A stretch of 64,000 nt of DNA from Saprospiraceae bacterium (GTDB lineage: Bacteria; Bacteroidota; Bacteroidia; Chitinophagales; Saprospiraceae). The stretch is from contig JAIYCH010000022.1 of NCBI GenBank assembly GCA_027488135.1, forward strand, positions 1-64,000, given 5' to 3'. Positions 15,133 to 24,893 of this stretch are shown in pieces. The notes beneath the pieces are model-generated. The model was not told where the DNA came from, did no database searches, and saw nothing but the letters and a program-made list of their open reading frames with translations. Both the position numbers and the translations under genes were made by a program. Position 1 is the stretch's first letter; the number at the start of each line of letters is the position of its first letter.

Positions 15133-17787
15133 ATGACTTATGATAATTTCACGGCCAAAGCACAAGAGGCGATTCAAAAGGGACAACAAATTGCTTCCGG
15201 ATTAAGCCATCAACAGGTTGAAACCATACACCTTTTAAAGGGTATCATGGAAACGGATGAAAGCCTCAGTCAGTTCCTTTTGGAAAAATCGGGTGTCAAT
15301 GTGCCTCAACTGAAACGAAAAATAGAAGATACCTTCAAGGATTTTCCAAAAATTACAGGAACAGACCAACAGTATTTAACCAACGATGCCAATAAAGCTT
15401 TAAGCAAAGCCAAAGGTATGTTGACCGCTTTTGGTGATTCTTTTATCTCTTTGGAGTTGATGTTACTCGCTATTGTTCAAGGCGATGACAAAGGGGCCAG
15501 AGTACTGAAAGATCTGGGTATGACGGAAGCAAATCTGAAAGGTGCCATTCAAGAATTACGAAAAGGAAGAAAAGTGTCCGATCAACATACCGAGGATTCT
15601 TATAATGCTTTAGGGAAATATGCTCAAAACTTAAATGAAAGAGCAGAAAATGGAAAATTAGACCCCATTATCGGTAGAGACGAGGAAATCAGAAGGGTTT
15701 TACATATTCTCTCAAGACGAAAGAAAAATAATCCTATCCTTATAGGTGAGGCAGGCGTTGGTAAAACAGCCATTGTGGAGGGTATCGCCTGGCGAATTGT
15801 AAAAGGAGATGTTCCTGAAAATTTAAAAACGAAGAAAATTTTCTCCCTCGATATTTCTTCCCTTATCGCCGGCGCTAAATATAAGGGTGAATTTGAGGAA
15901 AGACTAAAAGGGGTCATTGACGATGTGACCGAGGCAAATGGTGAAATCATTCTTTTTATTGATGAAATTCATACGCTGATTGGTGCCGGTGGCGGTCAAG
16001 GCGCTATGGATGCGGCCAATATTCTAAAACCAGCCCTCGCGAGAGGTGAATTAAGAACTATAGGTGCTACCACTTTAGATGAATATCAAAAATATTTTGA
16101 AAAGGACAAAGCCTTAGTAAGACGTTTTCAAACCGTAGTCATTGACGAGCCTTCCGTCGAAGATAGTATCAGTATTCTTAGGGGTTTACAGGAAAGATAC
16201 GAGGTTTATCATAAAATCCAGATCATGGATGAAGCCATCGTTGCGGCCGTAGAACTTTCCCACCGATACATTAGTGACAGACAATTACCAGATAAAGCCA
16301 TTGATTTGATTGATGAAGCGGCGGCAAAACTTCGACTTGAGCTGGATTCTCTTCCTGAAGAAATAGATGAGTGCGACAGAAAGGTTCGTCAGCTTGAAAT
16401 TGAAAGAGAGGTCATTAAAAGAGAAAAAAATGATAAACTCTTAAATAATATTGAGGAACAGATCGCCCAGGCAAGAGAAAAAAGAGATTCTCTGGTCGCT
16501 GGTTGGAAAAGTGAAAAAGAAATTATCGATACTATCCAGGCAATAAGAAAGAGGCTGGAGGAAATGGAAAATGAAGCGGAAAAGGCAGAAAGAAGCAGTG
16601 ATTACGAAAGGGTAGCAAAAATTCGATACGGTGAAATGCAGGAACAACAGGTTATGTTGCGCGTCGCCGAAGAAAAATTAAGTAAATTACCCGAGGAAAG
16701 TAGATTTACGAATGAAAAAGTTACCGCAAGTGATATCGCCCAGGTAATCTCAAAATGGACAGGCATTCCCGTCGATAAAATGACTCAAAGTGAAAAGGAT
16801 AAACTCCTTCGGCTTGAAGATGAAATTGGTGCAAGATTAATTGGACAACAGGAAGCTGTAGCCGCAGTTGCCGACGCTATCAGGAGAAGTCGAGCTGGCC
16901 TCCAGGACGCAGAAAGACCCATTGGCTCCTTTATTTTCCTTGGCCCAACGGGGGTGGGTAAAACGGAACTGGCCAAAACGCTGGCAGAAGTGCTTTTCAA
17001 TGACGAAAAGGCAATGACCAGAATTGATATGAGCGAATATCAGGAAAAACATACTGTTTCCCGCCTGGTGGGGGCGCCTCCAGGTTATGTTGGCTATGAT
17101 GAAGGCGGACAATTAACCGAAGCCGTTAGAAGAAGACCCTACTCGATTATTTTACTCGACGAAATAGAAAAGGCACATCCCGATACCTTCAATGTCCTTC
17201 TCCAGGTCTTAGACGATGGTAGATTAACAGATAATAAAGGTAGAGTAGCCAATTTTAAGAACACTATTATTATCATGACTTCAAATATTGGGTCTGAAAA
17301 TATTTTAGAGAACTTTGAGGATTTGGCCGAGATGGGTGATAAACACAGGACTGAAGTGCTGGAAACTACCAAGGCGGAAGTAATGAATATGCTAAAAGAA
17401 AATATGAGGCCCGAATTCCTGAATAGAATCGACGACCAGATTATGTTTTTGCCTCTCGATAAAATCGAAATATATAAAGTACTCGATTTATTGCTAAAAG
17501 GCACTCAAAAAATGCTAGCTAAACAAGGGCTTTTATTGAAAATGAGCGAAAAAGCTAAAGGGTTTTTAACCAATCTGGGCTATGATCCTCAATACGGCGC
17601 AAGGCCTTTAAAGAGAGTACTTCAAAAAGAGGTGATTAATGAACTGTCCAGACAAATTCTGATTGGATCGTTTTCCTTCGGTGATACCATCTACATAGAT
17701 GCTAACAATAAAGGCCTTCTTTTTAGTAAAGATCCCTTTGAACCCGTTCAACTGAAGGCAGATGAAATGCTGGAAGATGAAAATTAA
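15133..17787 (+). CDS. clpB: ATP-dependent disaggregase ClpB
   Basis: 884 aa, slightly longer than the common 860. Clp N-domain at about 1-145; NBD1 with Walker A GEAGVGKT at 205-212; coiled-coil middle domain around 410-535 rich in Glu/Lys/Arg; NBD2 with Walker A GPTGVGKT near 603-610, then the RIDMSEY segment and GAPPGYVGYDEGG pore loop. The middle domain distinguishes ClpB from ClpA/ClpC, so this is the disaggregase that works with DnaK to rescue aggregates. The stop codon overlaps the stop of the convergent methyltransferase gene by a few bases. No heat-shock operator was recognised in the 90 bp before the start. Confidence 0.96.
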   Translation: MTYDNFTAKAQEAIQKGQQIASGLSHQQVETIHLLKGIMETDESLSQFLLEKSGVNVPQLKRKIEDTFKDFPKITGTDQQYLTNDANKALSKAKGMLTAFGDSFISLELMLLAIVQGDDKGARVLKDLGMTEANLKGAIQELRKGRKVSDQHTEDSYNALGKYAQNLNERAENGKLDPIIGRDEEIRRVLHILSRRKKNNPILIGEAGVGKTAIVEGIAWRIVKGDVPENLKTKKIFSLDISSLIAGAKYKGEFEERLKGVIDDVTEANGEIILFIDEIHTLIGAGGGQGAMDAANILKPALARGELRTIGATTLDEYQKYFEKDKALVRRFQTVVIDEPSVEDSISILRGLQERYEVYHKIQIMDEAIVAAVELSHRYISDRQLPDKAIDLIDEAAAKLRLELDSLPEEIDECDRKVRQLEIEREVIKREKNDKLLNNIEEQIAQAREKRDSLVAGWKSEKEIIDTIQAIRKRLEEMENEAEKAERSSDYERVAKIRYGEMQEQQVMLRVAEEKLSKLPEESRFTNEKVTASDIAQVISKWTGIPVDKMTQSEKDKLLRLEDEIGARLIGQQEAVAAVADAIRRSRAGLQDAERPIGSFIFLGPTGVGKTELAKTLAEVLFNDEKAMTRIDMSEYQEKHTVSRLVGAPPGYVGYDEGGQLTEAVRRRPYSIILLDEIEKAHPDTFNVLLQVLDDGRLTDNKGRVANFKNTIIIMTSNIGSENILENFEDLAEMGDKHRTEVLETTKAEVMNMLKENMRPEFLNRIDDQIMFLPLDKIEIYKVLDLLLKGTQKMLAKQGLLLKMSEKAKGFLTNLGYDPQYGARPLKRVLQKEVINELSRQILIGSFSFGDTIYIDANNKGLLFSKDPFEPVQLKADEMLEDEN

Positions 17788-18578
17788 TTTTTTGCGTCTT
17801 TTAGCTCAATTAAATAATAAACACACGTGGTTAAAAAATCCCTGACAGGTGGTACGGCTTTAATAAATCCAAATTGCTTCATAGGTTTTAGTCCAAACTT
17901 AAACTTATAAATAGGATTCAATATAAAATGTGTGCTTAATCTAATTACATAACCGGTCTCTCTGACTATTCTTTCAAAACGAGTTGTGGAGATACCGGTT
18001 TCTTTTATTTCCACAAATGCAGGCACATATTCATTGAAATAATTCAATAGCCATTTATAGGCTCCCATAGGCAGCAAATGAAAATAAGGTATTTTTGAAA
18101 GGAAACTTTTACACAATTGTTGATGTCCTCCAAACGGCATTTGCCACGGTGGAAATCCAAAAAATATATTACCTCCGGGTTTAAGGAATTTTTGAAACTC
18201 CAATAGAATTTTTTCCTGATGGGGTATATGCTCAATAACATCTTTTAAGACAATCAAATCAAACTTGTTCCTAAACTCCGTTTCAAAAGAAGGATCGTAA
18301 ATATTCTTATTTATTAATTTGACCGTACCCGCTGCAACCTCCTTATCTAAAAATTCACCCGCCAGTTGAAGCCTTCCCTCCTCTAGTTCAACCCCTACAC
18401 CTGTACAACCTTTATCGAGAAAAGCTTTTAAAACACCTCCTTCAGCACAACCAACTTCAAGAACATGAATGTTTTCCCCAATGCGAAAGTATTCCTCAAT
18501 AAATGGAATAACAAACTCCTTTGCATTTTTATATTGCATTTCAAAATACCAGGGTTTGTTGGTGTGGAATTCGTACAT
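17784..18578 (-). CDS. SAM-dependent class I methyltransferase
   Basis: 264 aa with start at 18578 (MYEFHTNKPWYFEMQ); an in-frame ATG at 18596 would add six residues. Motif I is IHVLEVGCAEGGVL, followed by the acidic GVGVELEEG, a VLKDVIEHIPHQEKIL motif IV-V region and PGGNIFFGFPP. These fit the Methyltransf_11/23 type, of unknown substrate; homologues often act on polysaccharides, lipids or quinones. It is last in the glgA-glgC-ppx run, 41 nt after the ppx stop, so it probably shares that transcript. Its 3' end overlaps that of clpB tail to tail. Confidence 0.82.
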   Translation of the reverse strand: MYEFHTNKPWYFEMQYKNAKEFVIPFIEEYFRIGENIHVLEVGCAEGGVLKAFLDKGCTGVGVELEEGRLQLAGEFLDKEVAAGTVKLINKNIYDPSFETEFRNKFDLIVLKDVIEHIPHQEKILLEFQKFLKPGGNIFFGFPPWQMPFGGHQQLCKSFLSKIPYFHLLPMGAYKWLLNYFNEYVPAFVEIKETGISTTRFERIVRETGYVIRLSTHFILNPIYKFKFGLKPMKQFGFIKAVPPVRDFLTTCVYYLIELKDAKN

Positions 18579-18619
18579 AAAATAATGATTTATCACGCAA
18601 ATCTAATCAAAAAAAGTGT

Positions 18620-19528
18620 TTAACCTTTCATAAATTTCCGCAAAATACCTTCCTTCATAGCGAAGGAGGAATAAGTAAGCGAGCTAAAATTTCCCGCTGT
18701 CAAAACGAACTTTATTAAAACCATAGCGGCGACAATCATTTCAGCTCTTGTTTCAGGAATCTCTTTGTATTCCAACCTTTCAGCTAAACTTTTTTTAATA
18801 ATTTCATCTAAAACAGGGAAGACATAAGCAACAGAGACGGTAGTGGCATACTTGTTTTTGATAGACATATCTGATAAAAAATCCTCCAGCACATCAAAAG
18901 TACCCGATGCGCCTACTAAATGATTGACATTATGAACCCTCAAAATAGCCATTAAATCTACCAGAGATTCATCTAAAAACCGTATCAAATTATCTATTTC
19001 ATCCTCACTTATGGGGTCTTTCTTATGGAAATAATTATATAAGATGGAGATACCTAAAGGAAAACTTTTAGACCAAAAAATAGTCTCCCCTTCGGAAATA
19101 ATAAATTCTACGCTACCCCCACCAATATCCATTATCAGCACCTTTTCCTTAATAAAAGGTATGGCCAGATGAACACCTCCGGCAATAAGCAAAGCTTCCT
19201 CATCACCCGATATAACAGCTACCTCTATACCTGTTTTTTCATACACCTCTTGTATGAAAAAGGAAGCGTTCTCAGCCCTTCTCAAGGTCGCAGTGCCCAT
19301 AGCTTTAATCTCAGAAACCTGGAAATCCTTACATTTTTCTGCGAAATAAACCATTATTTCGATACCCTTTTGGAAGAGCTTATCTCCAATTTTTTCTATC
19401 CCCTCAGAAGCCAGTTTGACAAAAAAAGCTTCTTTATACACTTCTTCAAACTCCTGAGGGGAAGTCACCTTTGCGATTAACAAATGGAAGGTATTACTAC
19501 CTAAATCTATAATTCCGATATTATTCAT
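18620..19528 (-). CDS. ppx: Ppx/GppA family phosphatase (exopolyphosphatase-like)
   Basis: 302 aa, the short single-domain form common in Bacteroidota, lacking the C-terminal HD domain of E. coli Ppx. The ASKHA ATPase-fold motifs are intact: IDLGSNTFHL at 7-16, the catalytic-Glu region ISGDEEALL near 107-114, and MDIGGGSVEF at 133-142; LVGASGTFD follows. It should hydrolyse inorganic polyphosphate and/or the gamma phosphate of pppGpp. It starts 3 nt after the glgC stop, which indicates one transcript and possibly a link between glycogen and phosphate/stringent control. Which of the two substrates is used cannot be told from sequence. Confidence 0.88.
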   Translation of the reverse strand: MNNIGIIDLGSNTFHLLIAKVTSPQEFEEVYKEAFFVKLASEGIEKIGDKLFQKGIEIMVYFAEKCKDFQVSEIKAMGTATLRRAENASFFIQEVYEKTGIEVAVISGDEEALLIAGGVHLAIPFIKEKVLIMDIGGGSVEFIISEGETIFWSKSFPLGISILYNYFHKKDPISEDEIDNLIRFLDESLVDLMAILRVHNVNHLVGASGTFDVLEDFLSDMSIKNKYATTVSVAYVFPVLDEIIKKSLAERLEYKEIPETRAEMIVAAMVLIKFVLTAGNFSSLTYSSFAMKEGILRKFMKG

Positions 19529-19531
19529 TCA

Positions 19532-20806
19532 CTAAACGAGGCCAATTTTCGTTCCTGAGGGAATAAAAGCCCCTTTTCGTAGAACTATAATTCCATCTTT
19601 AATGGAGTACTTGTCTGTCTCTTCATCTTTCAAAAGAGGACTTCCTTTAATAACTACATTATTTCCAATGCGAGCGTTTTTATCGATAATGGCATTCTCA
19701 ATAATACATTCTTTACCAATGCCCATAGCGGCACCTTCCTTTGAATCCACTATTTCAGAAATAGATTCATAGTAATCTGCCCCCATGATAATCGCATTAT
19801 TTATTTCAGACCCCTCTCCTATTCTTGAACGAATACCTATAACTGAACGATCTATTTTTTTGGCATGAAGAATACATCCTTCAGCAATCAAAGCTCTATT
19901 TAAGAAAGTACCATACACTTTGGTAGGCGCTAACTGTCTCGGCCTGGTATAGACTATGCGTTTATTGTCAAAAAGATTAAATTCAGGAATGGTATCCGTT
20001 AAGGCAATATTTGCCTCAAAAAAGGATCTGATAGTACCTATATCGGTCCAGTAACCATCGAAAGCATAGGAAGCAACCTTTAAACCGCCAAGAATAGCGT
20101 CGGGAATAATTTCCTTGCCAAAATCTACCGCCTTTTCATTGTCTGAAAAGAGCTTCATCATGACCTGTTTACTGAACATATAAATGCCCATAGAAGCTAA
20201 ATAGGATTTTCCCTTCGATTTATTATCAACAGAAACCGAAGAGGTCCAATCAGCCAACACTTCTTTTTTAGGTTTTTCAATAAAGGAATCAATAAATCCT
20301 TTGTCGTTCACCTTCATAATACCAAAACCAGGCGCATCTGCTTCATTCACCGGGATAGTAGCAATAGTTAAGTCTGCCTTTTGACTTATATGATACTTTG
20401 CTAATTCCTCAAAATCCATTTGATACAGCTGATCTCCTGAAAGGATTAGGATATAGTCATAGTCATGATTTTTCAGATGATGCATGGATTGTCTTACAGC
20501 ATCGGCCGTACCTTGAAACCACTGATCACTATTTGGGGTTTGCTCTGCGGCTAAAATATCAACGAAGCCATGAGAGAAGACATCAAAATGATAGGTATTT
20601 TTAATATGTTGATTTAATGAAGCAGAATTATATTGTGTGACCACAAACATTCTCTTCACCCCAGAATTCAAACAATTAGAAATGGGAATATCAATTAATC
20701 GGTATTTTCCTGCAATAGGCACGGCAGGTTTTGATCTATGGCTTGTCAGAGGGGCTAATCTGCTGCCAGCACCACCTCCTAATATGAGGCAAATCATCTT
20801 TATCAT
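19532..20806 (-). CDS. glgC: Glucose-1-phosphate adenylyltransferase
   Basis: 424 aa, normal length. The N-terminal nucleotidyltransferase motif ILGGGAGSRLAPLT is followed by RSKPAVPIAGKYRLIDIPISNC, the ADP-glucose pyrophosphorylase signature; a left-handed beta-helix with hexapeptide-like repeats makes up the C-terminal third. It makes ADP-glucose from glucose-1-phosphate and ATP, the committed step of glycogen synthesis. It starts 12 nt after glgA and ends 3 nt before ppx. M4 (MICLILGGG) is an alternative start. Allosteric behaviour cannot be read from sequence alone. Confidence 0.95.
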   Translation of the reverse strand: MIKMICLILGGGAGSRLAPLTSHRSKPAVPIAGKYRLIDIPISNCLNSGVKRMFVVTQYNSASLNQHIKNTYHFDVFSHGFVDILAAEQTPNSDQWFQGTADAVRQSMHHLKNHDYDYILILSGDQLYQMDFEELAKYHISQKADLTIATIPVNEADAPGFGIMKVNDKGFIDSFIEKPKKEVLADWTSSVSVDNKSKGKSYLASMGIYMFSKQVMMKLFSDNEKAVDFGKEIIPDAILGGLKVASYAFDGYWTDIGTIRSFFEANIALTDTIPEFNLFDNKRIVYTRPRQLAPTKVYGTFLNRALIAEGCILHAKKIDRSVIGIRSRIGEGSEINNAIIMGADYYESISEIVDSKEGAAMGIGKECIIENAIIDKNARIGNNVVIKGSPLLKDEETDKYSIKDGIIVLRKGAFIPSGTKIGLV

Positions 20807-20818
20807 TTATTACATTTT

Positions 20819-22267
20819 TTAAGTGAGTTCGTTATATAATGTTACATATTCCGAAGCCGATTTTTGCCATGAAAAATCTATCCCGAAAATAAATTTCCTA
20901 ACTTCTTCGAATTTTTTTCGATCATTAAAAAAGTTAAATGCTTCATCAATGGCCTTCTTTGCAGCATCAACAGAAAAAGTTTCAAAGAGAATACCATTTC
21001 CATTTTCCTCTTTCCATGGCACAATAGAATCTTTTAATCCTCCCACCGCTCTAACTATAGGTATCGTGCCATATCGTAGCGCGTACAATTGATTTAACCC
21101 ACAGGGTTCAACCCTGGAAGGCATTAAAATAAAATCAGATGCTGCATAAAGTTGATGCGCCAGTGTTTCATCATACCCGATATGTACGTGCAGTTTGCCT
21201 GGGTATTTATAACTCATACTACGCAATAACTCATGGAGATAGCGTTCTCCTGAGCCTAAAATAATAAATCCTATACCCATTCCGCTTTCTAACACGGTAT
21301 TTATCAGGTCGGGTAAAATATCAGCACCTTTCTCGCGAACTAACCTGCCAATAAAGGTAATCCAAGGTATATTTTGATTAAGTCCCAGTTGGCTTACCAG
21401 TTGTTTTTTCTGATTTAACTTAAAATCCTCTATATCTTTTAATTCATAAGCTACCTTATCTGGCAAATGAGAGGTCAGGTAAGTATCGGTTTGAGGATTC
21501 CATACATCATGATCTATACCATTTAAAATACCTCTGCATTTTCTTTTCTCATTTCTGAAAAGCCATTCCAAACCGGACGAAAATTGTTGTAATTCCAATA
21601 AATAACCAGGGGAAACAGTCGTAATAGCCCACGCGTTTTTCACAGCAGAAGCCAAAGGATTAATTTGATCAGACCAGTCTAATAAGCCATTTGCCTCAAT
21701 AGGAAACTCAGGCAATAAGTCTTTTTTCAACCAGGGAAATGAGCCAGCGTATTCAGCATTATGGATGGTAAAAACGGTTGCTATTTTCTTTAAAACCTCA
21801 AATGTTTTGCTGTATTTTATTAAAAAAGGGATTAGACCTGCATGGTAATCATGGCAATGAAGAATTTCGGGTTTTACCTCCATATTCTTAACCCAATCTA
21901 AAATAGCTATTTGAAAAGAGATAAACCGTTCTGTATTATCCGTGTACCAACCTTTTTCCGCATCACCGTAAATACCCGGGCGATCAAATAATCCTGGTAA
22001 ATTTACTACATAAAGGGAGAAATCCAGCCCAGTTTGTAAAGGTTCCTCAATAGTATAAGGGTGATATTGATCATTCAGAAAATAGGCACCTACATGAAGT
22101 AGCTTGAAGCGATGCTTTTTGGTCCACGGTAATCCATATTTAGGAATTACTACAGCAGATTCCCAACCGGCAGAAGTCAAATATTTTGGTAAGGCACCCG
22201 CCACATCTCCTAATCCTCCTGATTTTGCTGCAGGATAACATTCTGCACTAATATGTAATACACGCAT
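20819..22267 (-). CDS. glgA: Glycogen synthase
   Basis: 482 aa with start at 22267 (MRVLHISAECYPAAKSGGLGDVAGALP). The KSGGLGDV motif corresponds to the ADP-glucose-binding KTGGLGDV; the C-terminal GT5 E-x7-E region is SRVEPCGLNQLYALRYG. It adds glucose from ADP-glucose to growing alpha-1,4-glucan. It is the first gene of glgA-glgC-ppx-methyltransferase; no branching enzyme or phosphorylase is nearby, so those would be elsewhere in the genome. Upstream is the small THX gene in the same direction, with a hairpin at 22371-22397 in between. Confidence 0.94.
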   Translation of the reverse strand: MRVLHISAECYPAAKSGGLGDVAGALPKYLTSAGWESAVVIPKYGLPWTKKHRFKLLHVGAYFLNDQYHPYTIEEPLQTGLDFSLYVVNLPGLFDRPGIYGDAEKGWYTDNTERFISFQIAILDWVKNMEVKPEILHCHDYHAGLIPFLIKYSKTFEVLKKIATVFTIHNAEYAGSFPWLKKDLLPEFPIEANGLLDWSDQINPLASAVKNAWAITTVSPGYLLELQQFSSGLEWLFRNEKRKCRGILNGIDHDVWNPQTDTYLTSHLPDKVAYELKDIEDFKLNQKKQLVSQLGLNQNIPWITFIGRLVREKGADILPDLINTVLESGMGIGFIILGSGERYLHELLRSMSYKYPGKLHVHIGYDETLAHQLYAASDFILMPSRVEPCGLNQLYALRYGTIPIVRAVGGLKDSIVPWKEENGNGILFETFSVDAAKKAIDEAFNFFNDRKKFEEVRKFIFGIDFSWQKSASEYVTLYNELT

Positions 22268-22370
22268 AAAATACATTAAAAAGAACTTACCGTTCTGGTT
22301 TCTGTGAAATATACGGAAATATTAGGAAAGTAAAAATAAGATAGGAAAGAAATATTTAAAACAATAAATC

Positions 22371-22397
22371 CGGTCAGGTATATATAATGCCTGACCG
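22371..22397 (-). terminator. Hairpin downstream of the THX gene
   Basis: Stem CGGTCAGG (22371-22378) with CCTGACCG (22390-22397). On the minus strand it lies 29 nt after the THX stop and is followed by a weakly T-rich sequence (GATTTATTGTTTT), so it is a probable but imperfect terminator between THX and glgA. Confidence 0.6.
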
Positions 22398-22425
22398 AAT
22401 ATCTATTGAAGGAAAAAAGACTACA

Positions 22426-22536
22426 TTAAGCAGCGGGTACTTCTACCACTTTTTTAGCTCTTTTACCAGGTCTTGAATTACCGAAAGAACCCTGGAAAAT
22501 TTTTCCTTTTTTAGTGCGTTTATCGCCTTTTCCCAT
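22426..22536 (-). CDS. thx: 30S ribosomal protein THX (very small gene)
   Basis: A 36-aa protein read by hand, MGKGDKRTKKGKIFQGSFGN then SRPGKRAKKVVEVPAA. The MGKGDKRTKKGKI start and the RPxKRAKK tail are the THX (bTHX) pattern: a tiny, very basic peptide that sits in the head of the 30S subunit. The initiator is at 22536 and the TAA at 22426-22428. It is too short for most ORF cut-offs and could be missed. It is flanked by GH3 upstream and a hairpin downstream. Confidence is high on coding because composition, length and start motif agree. Confidence 0.88.
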   Translation of the reverse strand: MGKGDKRTKKGKIFQGSFGNSRPGKRAKKVVEVPAA

Positions 22537-22580
22537 TTTAGTTGGTTTTTTTTACATTATAAAAACAAAAGTACACTTTT

Positions 22581-24089
22581 TTATGGTAATGTCACCTTCA
22601 TATCTTCCAATGCTGATACTATTTTTCTATCGTTTGATAATCGTGGTACTTTATTTTGGCCTCCAAGTTTTCCCTGAGCCTTCATGTAAGCCCTAAAACT
22701 ATCTCTTTTCAATACCCGGATGACCAAAGGTTTTAAAACAGAACCTTGAATAAGATCATCGTAATAAATATTTTGCTTAACCATTTCCCGATCTAAAAAC
22801 TGAGCAAACCGATCCAAGTCTGCGGGTATTTCATCAAATTCAACCCACCACTCATGATAAGGCAATCCTCCTTCCGATGGCGTAACCTGGGGAGCTACGG
22901 TAAATTCAACAACTCTGGTATCCAATGCCTTACAGGTTAATTGCATGGCCTCATCTACCTCTTTTCCTATGACATGTTCTCCGAAGGCTGAAATATAGTG
23001 CTTCACCCTACCCGTTACTATAATTCTATAAGGATTTGTAGAAACGAACTCAACCGTGTCGCCAATATTATACCCCCAAAGGCCTGCATTGGTATTTAAA
23101 ATAAGTAAATAGTTGACGCCACACTGCACGTCATGTAACCTTAATCGGGTTGGATGTTCATTTCCTAATTCGTTTACAGGGATAAACTCAAAAAACAATC
23201 CCGATGCTACATTTAAAAACATTCCCCGCTCGCCCGGGATATCCTGAAAAGCCAGAAAACCTTCTGACGCCGGATATATTTCAACGCTATCTACCTGACC
23301 ACCAACAAGCTCCTCTAGTTTAGCCCTATATGGCTCGTAATTTACCCCTCCATAAACGAACATACTAAAATCGGGAAATATTTCTTTGATAGTACTTTTT
23401 CCAGAGGCTTCCAATAATCGTTCATAATACATTTGCACCCAGGGTGGAATACCACTTATCAGCGTCATTTTCTGATGAAGGGTTTCCTCCACAATTTTAT
23501 CTAATTTTTCTTCCCATGCATCGATACAATTTGTCTCATAAGAAGGCATTTGACTTCTTTTTACCCAGTCAGGAACGAGATGATTGGAAATACCTGACAA
23601 CCGTCCGGTGGGCACTCCATTGGTATCATCGAGGGAAGGACTACCTGATAAAAAAATTATCTTGCCATCTAACCATTTCCCTTTTCCTGTTTGACCAAAG
23701 TAATTAAATAATGCGTTTCTTGCCGAACCAAAATGATTGGGTAAGCTATCAGAGGTTATGGGAATATACTTCACCCCAGAGGTAGTGCCCGATGTTTTTG
23801 CAAAATATCGAGGTCTTCCAGGCCATAAAACATTGGATTCTCCAGCAACAACCCGGTCAAAATAGGTCTTTAGACCTTCATAATCCTGTACGGGAACCCT
23901 TTGCTTGAAATCTTCATAAGATTTTATATTAGCAAAATCATGGTCTATCCCAAACTGGGTGTCACAGCCTCGTCGTATAATTTGAGTAAAAATGTTTTCC
24001 TGTTCCTTTAGCGCATTCGTTGACCATTTTACAATTTGTTTAGATACCTGATTTGCCCAAGGGCGAAGAAAGAGAGATTTTAAACCCAT
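22581..24089 (-). CDS. GH3 auxin-responsive-promoter family protein (acyl-adenylate-forming)
   Basis: 502 aa, normal for the bacterial GH3 branch. Motif 1 is AKTSGTTSGVKYIPIT (about 112-127), the ATP/phosphate loop of the ANL-type fold; later motifs include VYGGVNYEPY and EIYPASEGFLAFQD, and the GYNIGDTVEF stretch. Plant members conjugate amino acids to hormones; the bacterial ones are widespread in Bacteroidota but poorly characterised, so no substrate is proposed. It follows a LolA-like gene by 54 nt in the same direction and precedes the THX gene, suggesting co-transcription with the former. Confidence 0.86.
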   Translation of the reverse strand: MGLKSLFLRPWANQVSKQIVKWSTNALKEQENIFTQIIRRGCDTQFGIDHDFANIKSYEDFKQRVPVQDYEGLKTYFDRVVAGESNVLWPGRPRYFAKTSGTTSGVKYIPITSDSLPNHFGSARNALFNYFGQTGKGKWLDGKIIFLSGSPSLDDTNGVPTGRLSGISNHLVPDWVKRSQMPSYETNCIDAWEEKLDKIVEETLHQKMTLISGIPPWVQMYYERLLEASGKSTIKEIFPDFSMFVYGGVNYEPYRAKLEELVGGQVDSVEIYPASEGFLAFQDIPGERGMFLNVASGLFFEFIPVNELGNEHPTRLRLHDVQCGVNYLLILNTNAGLWGYNIGDTVEFVSTNPYRIIVTGRVKHYISAFGEHVIGKEVDEAMQLTCKALDTRVVEFTVAPQVTPSEGGLPYHEWWVEFDEIPADLDRFAQFLDREMVKQNIYYDDLIQGSVLKPLVIRVLKRDSFRAYMKAQGKLGGQNKVPRLSNDRKIVSALEDMKVTLP

Positions 24090-24143
24090 ATTAATTCCAT
24101 TGAATGTAGATAAGGGTACGAAAATACTAAATTTATCAGATTT

Positions 24144-24833
24144 TCAACTTCTTAAATCTTCTACATAAAATGTAGGATAGTCAGACTTTTTATACTGAAA
24201 AAAAACATCTGGAATAGATTGATTAACTTTTGGGGTACCAAAGCGAAATAAAAAACGGGATCCGTCTTTTGCAAAGGCTTTAAAAGATATAATTTCCCCC
24301 GTTTTTTTATCAAGAATCAATTCCAATTTCGAATAATCGGCCATTTTATCTATTGGTTTGAAACCTATTTGTTGAAGTGATTTTCCCTTTTCAACAAACT
24401 CTTTTAGCACAACATAAGTTAAATCTTTTCTTTTATAAATGCTAAACAGTGCTTCTGGAGATAAAACATCGTCATTTTGCAGTGGATCAGGCATATCGTT
24501 TATTTGGACTTCTTTTTCTTTTGGCAAAATAACCCATAAAGATTTACCATCGCAAAGAACGGTTTGTTGCTCCATAACTAACTTATACTTCATTCCTTTA
24601 CGAGTAAACTGCCCTTTTTGGACTTGCTTTGGTTGTTCGGGAAGTTCCATTTCTAACGTAAAAGGAATATCAAGAGAAGTGTATGATTCATAACGCTTCT
24701 TCATTATATCGAGCGTGGCCTTTGCTTTCGGGTCCTTATCTGAACGGGAAGAAACCTTCCCAATTAAGGAATAAGTATTAAAGCTTAGGGCCAAAAGAAA
24801 AAGAACTGCGGAAAATATAGTTTTGAAGGTCAT
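24144..24833 (-). CDS. LolA-like outer-membrane lipoprotein carrier
   Basis: 229 aa with a signal peptide (about 1-22). The mature protein has the beta-rich LolA fold: FTLEMELPEQ, KGQFTRKGMKYKLVMEQQ and CDGKSLWVILPKEKEVQIND are typical of Bacteroidota LolA-type periplasmic carriers. It shuttles lipoproteins between inner and outer membrane, presumably with LolCDE elsewhere. It lies between LacI (60 nt upstream) and GH3 (54 nt downstream) in one direction. Bacteroidota carry several LolA-like paralogues, so its client set is uncertain. Confidence 0.82.
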   Translation of the reverse strand: MTFKTIFSAVLFLLALSFNTYSLIGKVSSRSDKDPKAKATLDIMKKRYESYTSLDIPFTLEMELPEQPKQVQKGQFTRKGMKYKLVMEQQTVLCDGKSLWVILPKEKEVQINDMPDPLQNDDVLSPEALFSIYKRKDLTYVVLKEFVEKGKSLQQIGFKPIDKMADYSKLELILDKKTGEIISFKAFAKDGSRFLFRFGTPKVNQSIPDVFFQYKKSDYPTFYVEDLRS

Positions 24834-24893
24834 TGCGTTTTAATATTTTATTACTAACGAAAAATGAATGGTTTAAATTACTATACCTCCCAT

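Noticed and set aside
15624-15950. A 108-codon frame antisense to clpB
   Set aside because: It lies over conserved NBD1 sequence of ClpB; typical shadow frame.
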